Of a stretch of DNA of 7,252 bases, positions 4,402-7,252 are shown piece after piece. The number at the start of each line of letters is the position of its first letter. Position 1 is the stretch's first letter. Where the stretch lies: the NCBI GenBank assembly GCA_013153575.1, contig JAADEE010000226.1, positions 1 to 7,252 of the forward strand, written 5' to 3'. The notes beneath the pieces were generated by a model. That model searched no databases, was not told where the DNA came from, and saw only the letters and a list, made by a program, of their open reading frames with translations. The translations under genes were made by a program, and so were the position numbers. The stretch comes from Chlorobiota bacterium (GTDB lineage: Bacteria; Bacteroidota; Bacteroidia; Bacteroidales; JAADGE01).

Positions 4402-6552
4402 ATGAACTACGAAGAGTTAAGAAATAAACACAAATTATTAAAAGAATGGAGTTACAAACATACTCCATTAGACAAAGGATATTCTGACAAAACCTTATAC
4501 ATAAATGTTGGAACAAAAGAAATAAAAGAAAAAGATGTTCCTGCTGAAATGAAAGAAAAATTTGTTGGAGGAAAAGGTTACGGTTTACGTTACCTTTGGG
4601 ATGCAATTACTCCTGAAACAAAATGGAATGATCCTGAAAATGAAATAATTATTTCCGGAGGACCTCTTTGCGGAATTACACAATATTCAGGAACAGGTAA
4701 ATCTTTGGTTGTTACATTATCTCCTCAAACTCATTCAATTATGGATAGTAATGTTGGAGGTTATTTCGGTCCATTTTTAAAATTTAGTGGTTTTGATGCT
4801 ATTGAGCTTCAAGGAAAATCAGATAAAGATGTTATTATTTTTATTGATGGAGTAAACCATAAAGTTTCAATTTGTGAAGCTCCTGCAGAAGCAGATGATA
4901 GCCACCTACTTGCTCTTCAGCTTACAGAAATGTATGCCGACGATGAAAAAGACAGAAAAAATGTTGCTGTAGTTTCAGCAGGTTCAGCAGCCGACCATTC
5001 TTTAATAGGAATGCTTAATTTTAGTTTTTTTGATGTAAAAAGAAAAGAAGTAAGACTAAAACAAGCAGGACGTGGAGGAATAGGTACTGTTTTCAGAGAC
5101 AAAAAAATCAAAGCAATTGTTGCAAAAGTACCCGGAGTAAAAGGTAATTTAAACAATGTTGTAGATTTAGCAACAATTAGAGAAAAAGGTAAAAAGTTTA
5201 ATGCCGAAATGAAATATGATGAAGAGCAAAATCAAATGAAATCAAAAGGTACTGCCCATCTTACAAATATCATGAATGATTATGATTTATTACCTGTTAA
5301 CAACTTTAAATTTGGAGCAAGTAAAAAAGCTGATAAAATTCACTCAGATGTTTATCGTTCATATTTTACACAAAACATGCCTGATGGATGTTGGATAGGA
5401 TGCAACATGTCATGTGCAAAAGGTGTTGACAATTACGAACTAAGAACAGGTCCTTACGCAGGGCAAAAAGTTTTAGTTGAAGGTCCTGAATATGAAACAG
5501 CAGCATCATTAGGTTCAATAATGGGAATTTTCAATCCTGAATTTACAATTGAAGCTAACTTCTATTGTGATACTTATGGAATTTGTACAATTTCATGGGG
5601 TACAATTATGGGATTTGTTATGGAATGCTATGAAAATGGTATTCTTAATGAAGAACGCACAGGAGGAATTAAACTTAATTTTGGAAATGAAGATGGAGCA
5701 ATGGAATTATTGCACCAAGTAGCAAAAGGAGAAGGATTTGGTAAAATTGCAGGACAAGGAGTACGCAAACTAAAACAATATTTTGCAGAACAAGGTTGGG
5801 GTGATCCTAAATTTATGCAAGATATAGGAATGGAAAATAAAGGATTGGAATATTCGCAATATGTTTCGAAAGAATCATTAGCACAACAAGGCGGATATGC
5901 AATGACAAACAAAGGCCCTCAACATGATGAAGCTTGGTTAATTTTTATGGATATGGTAAATAATCAAATACCAACTTTTGAAGATAAAGCAGAAGCATTA
6001 CATTATTTCCCAATTTTTAGAACTTGGTTTGGATTACAAGGCTTATGTAAATTACCATGGAATGATATTGAACCACAAAATAATGCAGAAACCGATGAAC
6101 CTGCAAAAGTGCCTGAACATGTTGATAACTATGTTAAAATTTACACTGCTGTTACAGGCAAAGATTTTAGCAAAGAAGAAATGATACTTCAATCAGAACG
6201 TGTTTACAACTTCCAAAGAATATTTAATTTAAGAATGGGATTTGGAACAAGAGAACATGATGCTCAGCCATACAGAGCTGCAGGACCTGTAACAAATGAA
6301 GAATACGAATCGAGACAAGAAAGATATGATGGGCAACTTAAAGATTTAGTTGGAGTTGATCCTACAGGAAAATCTACAACTGAGAAAGTTGCAATCTTAC
6401 GAAAATACAGAGAAGATCAATATGAAAAATTATTAGATGCTGTTTATAAAAGAAGAGGATGGACAAAAAATGGGGTTCCAAAAATTGAATACTTAGAGAA
6501 AATTGGAATGGCTCTTCCGGAACTTATAGAAACAGTTAAAGATTATCAATAA
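4402..6552 (+). CDS. aor: Aldehyde:ferredoxin oxidoreductase family tungsten enzyme
   Basis: This family oxidises aldehydes to carboxylic acids, or runs in reverse, passing electrons to ferredoxin through a bis-pterin tungsten centre and one [4Fe-4S] cluster in the cytoplasm. The N-terminal domain shows GGKGYGLRYLW at residues 56-66, ISGGPLCG at 84-91 and AGRGGIGTVF at 222-231. Proposed cluster ligands are Cys330, Cys334 and Cys338 (GCWIGCNMSC) and Cys549 (GLQGLC). EGPEYETAASLG at 360-371 and NKGPQHDEAW at 503-512, whose His508 is the likely counterpart of the active-site histidine of the Pyrococcus enzyme, are conserved. DTYGIC at 390-395 corresponds to the first pterin-binding DxxGL motif. 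The protein has 716 residues against 605 for Pyrococcus furiosus AOR, with extra length before the first ligand and after Cys549. The substrate cannot be read from the sequence. The gene stands alone between its own candidate promoter and terminator; no ferredoxin or flavin-subunit gene is next to it, and the divergent neighbours are ThiF/ThiS homologues. Confidence 0.94.
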   Translation: MNYEELRNKHKLLKEWSYKHTPLDKGYSDKTLYINVGTKEIKEKDVPAEMKEKFVGGKGYGLRYLWDAITPETKWNDPENEIIISGGPLCGITQYSGTGKSLVVTLSPQTHSIMDSNVGGYFGPFLKFSGFDAIELQGKSDKDVIIFIDGVNHKVSICEAPAEADDSHLLALQLTEMYADDEKDRKNVAVVSAGSAADHSLIGMLNFSFFDVKRKEVRLKQAGRGGIGTVFRDKKIKAIVAKVPGVKGNLNNVVDLATIREKGKKFNAEMKYDEEQNQMKSKGTAHLTNIMNDYDLLPVNNFKFGASKKADKIHSDVYRSYFTQNMPDGCWIGCNMSCAKGVDNYELRTGPYAGQKVLVEGPEYETAASLGSIMGIFNPEFTIEANFYCDTYGICTISWGTIMGFVMECYENGILNEERTGGIKLNFGNEDGAMELLHQVAKGEGFGKIAGQGVRKLKQYFAEQGWGDPKFMQDIGMENKGLEYSQYVSKESLAQQGGYAMTNKGPQHDEAWLIFMDMVNNQIPTFEDKAEALHYFPIFRTWFGLQGLCKLPWNDIEPQNNAETDEPAKVPEHVDNYVKIYTAVTGKDFSKEEMILQSERVYNFQRIFNLRMGFGTREHDAQPYRAAGPVTNEEYESRQERYDGQLKDLVGVDPTGKSTTEKVAILRKYREDQYEKLLDAVYKRRGWTKNGVPKIEYLEKIGMALPELIETVKDYQ

Positions 6553-6558
6553 AAACAT

Positions 6559-6593
6559 TTAATCCCGGCTATATTATTTAAAGCCGGGATTAA
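6559..6593 (+). terminator. Hairpin terminator after the oxidoreductase gene
   Basis: A perfect 12-bp inverted repeat (arms 6559-6570 and 6582-6593) with the GC-rich core CCCGGCT/AGCCGGG and an 11-base loop begins six bases past the TAA at 6550-6552. The right arm ends in ATTAA and is not followed by a long T run, so termination may be less complete than at a classic intrinsic terminator. It separates the oxidoreductase gene from the secreted repeat protein gene. Confidence 0.75.
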
Positions 6594-6625
6594 TAACATT
6601 ATACCAACAAATTAAAATAAAAATT

Positions 6626-7252
6626 ATGATTAAAAAAGCTTTACTTTTATTAGGGTTGTTTATTACTCTATACCATGCAAACGCTCAAGAACTTGAAGAA
6701 ATTGACAAAACAACTCCTAATGAAATATTGGACAATCAATTGTACGGCTCTGCTATTGATATTGATGGTAACTACGCCGTTATTGGATCATCAGGATATG
6801 ATAATAATAGAGGAAGAGCCTTTGTTTTACATTACAATGGATCTGAATGGGAAAAAGTAGCAATTTTAACAGCATCAAATGGTATGTCTTCTGATTATTT
6901 CAATCATGCTAGAATATCTGAAGATGTTATAGTAATTGGAGCTAGAAATAGTAATGCTGAAACAATAAATAGTGGATCGGCCTATGTATTTGTAAAACCA
7001 GCAACAGGTTGGGAAGACATGACAGAAACAGCAATACTTAGACCTTCTGACCCAGTATATGATGATTGGTTTGGTTATAAAGTTGACATTTTAAATAATA
7101 CAATTGTTGTTGGAGCATCTCATGCATCTAGTAGTGGCTCTGTGTATATTTATGAAAAACCTACTAACGGATGGGAAAACATGACCGAAACAATTAAATT
7201 ATTACCATCTGACGGAGAAGAAGGAGATAGATTTGGTTCTGCTGTATATATT
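6626..7252 (+). CDS. Secreted FG-GAP/beta-propeller-like repeat protein (3' end outside window)
   Basis: The frame is open from the ATG at 6626 to the window edge (209 codons) with no stop. Residues 1-20 form a signal peptide: MIKK, then a hydrophobic core (ALLLLGLFITL), then the cleavage-like ANA before Gln21, so the product is probably exported. The mature part holds repeats of about 52-57 residues. Each begins with a [YF]G- or F-containing turn (near residues 40, 92, 149 and 203), followed by a beta strand such as YAVIGSS, VIVIGAR or IVVGASH, then a small-residue turn, a GxxYVF/GSVYIY strand and a GWE(D/N)MTET segment. This resembles FG-GAP repeats of integrin-like beta-propellers, common in large cell-surface proteins of Bacteroidota, which often end in a type IX secretion sorting domain; that end is not visible here. 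Ligand and function are unknown. A 73-bp gap with the hairpin separates it from the oxidoreductase gene, so it is probably a separate unit. Confidence 0.85.
   Translation, partial: MIKKALLLLGLFITLYHANAQELEEIDKTTPNEILDNQLYGSAIDIDGNYAVIGSSGYDNNRGRAFVLHYNGSEWEKVAILTASNGMSSDYFNHARISEDVIVIGARNSNAETINSGSAYVFVKPATGWEDMTETAILRPSDPVYDDWFGYKVDILNNTIVVGASHASSSGSVYIYEKPTNGWENMTETIKLLPSDGEEGDRFGSAVYI
7007..7195 (+). repeat. Internal coding repeat in the secreted protein gene
   Basis: The stretch at 7007-7033 recurs at 7169-7195 with 21 of 27 bases identical. Both encode GWE(D/N)MTET, 54 codons apart. This is the best conserved part of the propeller-like repeat at DNA level and marks the repeat unit length. 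It reflects duplication inside the gene and is not a mobile element. Confidence 0.7.

Noticed and set aside
6675..6860. 61-codon open frame after the oxidoreductase gene
   Set aside because: It overlaps in another frame the signal-peptide-bearing repeat protein that starts at 6626 and stays open to the window edge; the latter has clear repeats and is the real gene.

Overview
The window is AT-rich and looks like the chromosome of an anaerobic or fermentative member of the Bacteroidota. The support is indirect: start codons sit in A-rich leaders with no clear Shine-Dalgarno sequence, several upstream regions carry the TAnnTTTG -7 promoter element of that phylum, and the genes (arginine deiminase, 3-hydroxybutyryl-CoA dehydrogenase, formate-tetrahydrofolate ligase, a tungsten-type aldehyde:ferredoxin oxidoreductase) fit anaerobic metabolism. 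No rRNA, tRNA, CRISPR array, insertion sequence or phage gene is visible, and no gene-free stretch exceeds 300 bases.

Layout, left to right. Bases 1-590 (+) are the C-terminal half of arginine deiminase, cut by the window edge. Bases 668-1558 (+) are a complete 3-hydroxybutyryl-CoA dehydrogenase with its own candidate promoter. A perfect 15-bp hairpin (1579-1617) separates it from a leftward cluster. Read in its transcription direction, that cluster is a short ThiF-like adenylyltransferase (4171-3590), a ThiS-like sulfur carrier (3570-3367) and formate-tetrahydrofolate ligase (3313-1646). A 230-bp divergent intergenic region (4172-4401) holds a candidate promoter for each direction, a 17-bp palindrome and a pair of 20-bp direct repeats. 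To its right, 4402-6552 (+) encodes a 716-residue aldehyde:ferredoxin oxidoreductase family enzyme followed by a hairpin terminator. The window ends in the first 209 codons of a secreted FG-GAP/beta-propeller-like repeat protein (6626-7252, +), which runs off the edge.

How the genes may work together. The most interesting unit is the divergent pair of ThiF/ThiS and the oxidoreductase. The oxidoreductase family uses a bis-pterin tungsten cofactor whose dithiolene sulfurs are delivered by a ubiquitin-like carrier (MoaD) activated by an E1-like enzyme (MoeB). ThiS/ThiF are homologues of that pair, and no other thiamine gene is visible here. A dedicated sulfur-carrier pair for the tungsten pterin is therefore a reasonable hypothesis, though ordinary thiazole synthesis is not excluded. 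The ligase downstream of ThiS would consume formate in one-carbon metabolism, which could link to aldehyde or formaldehyde oxidation, but that link is speculative.
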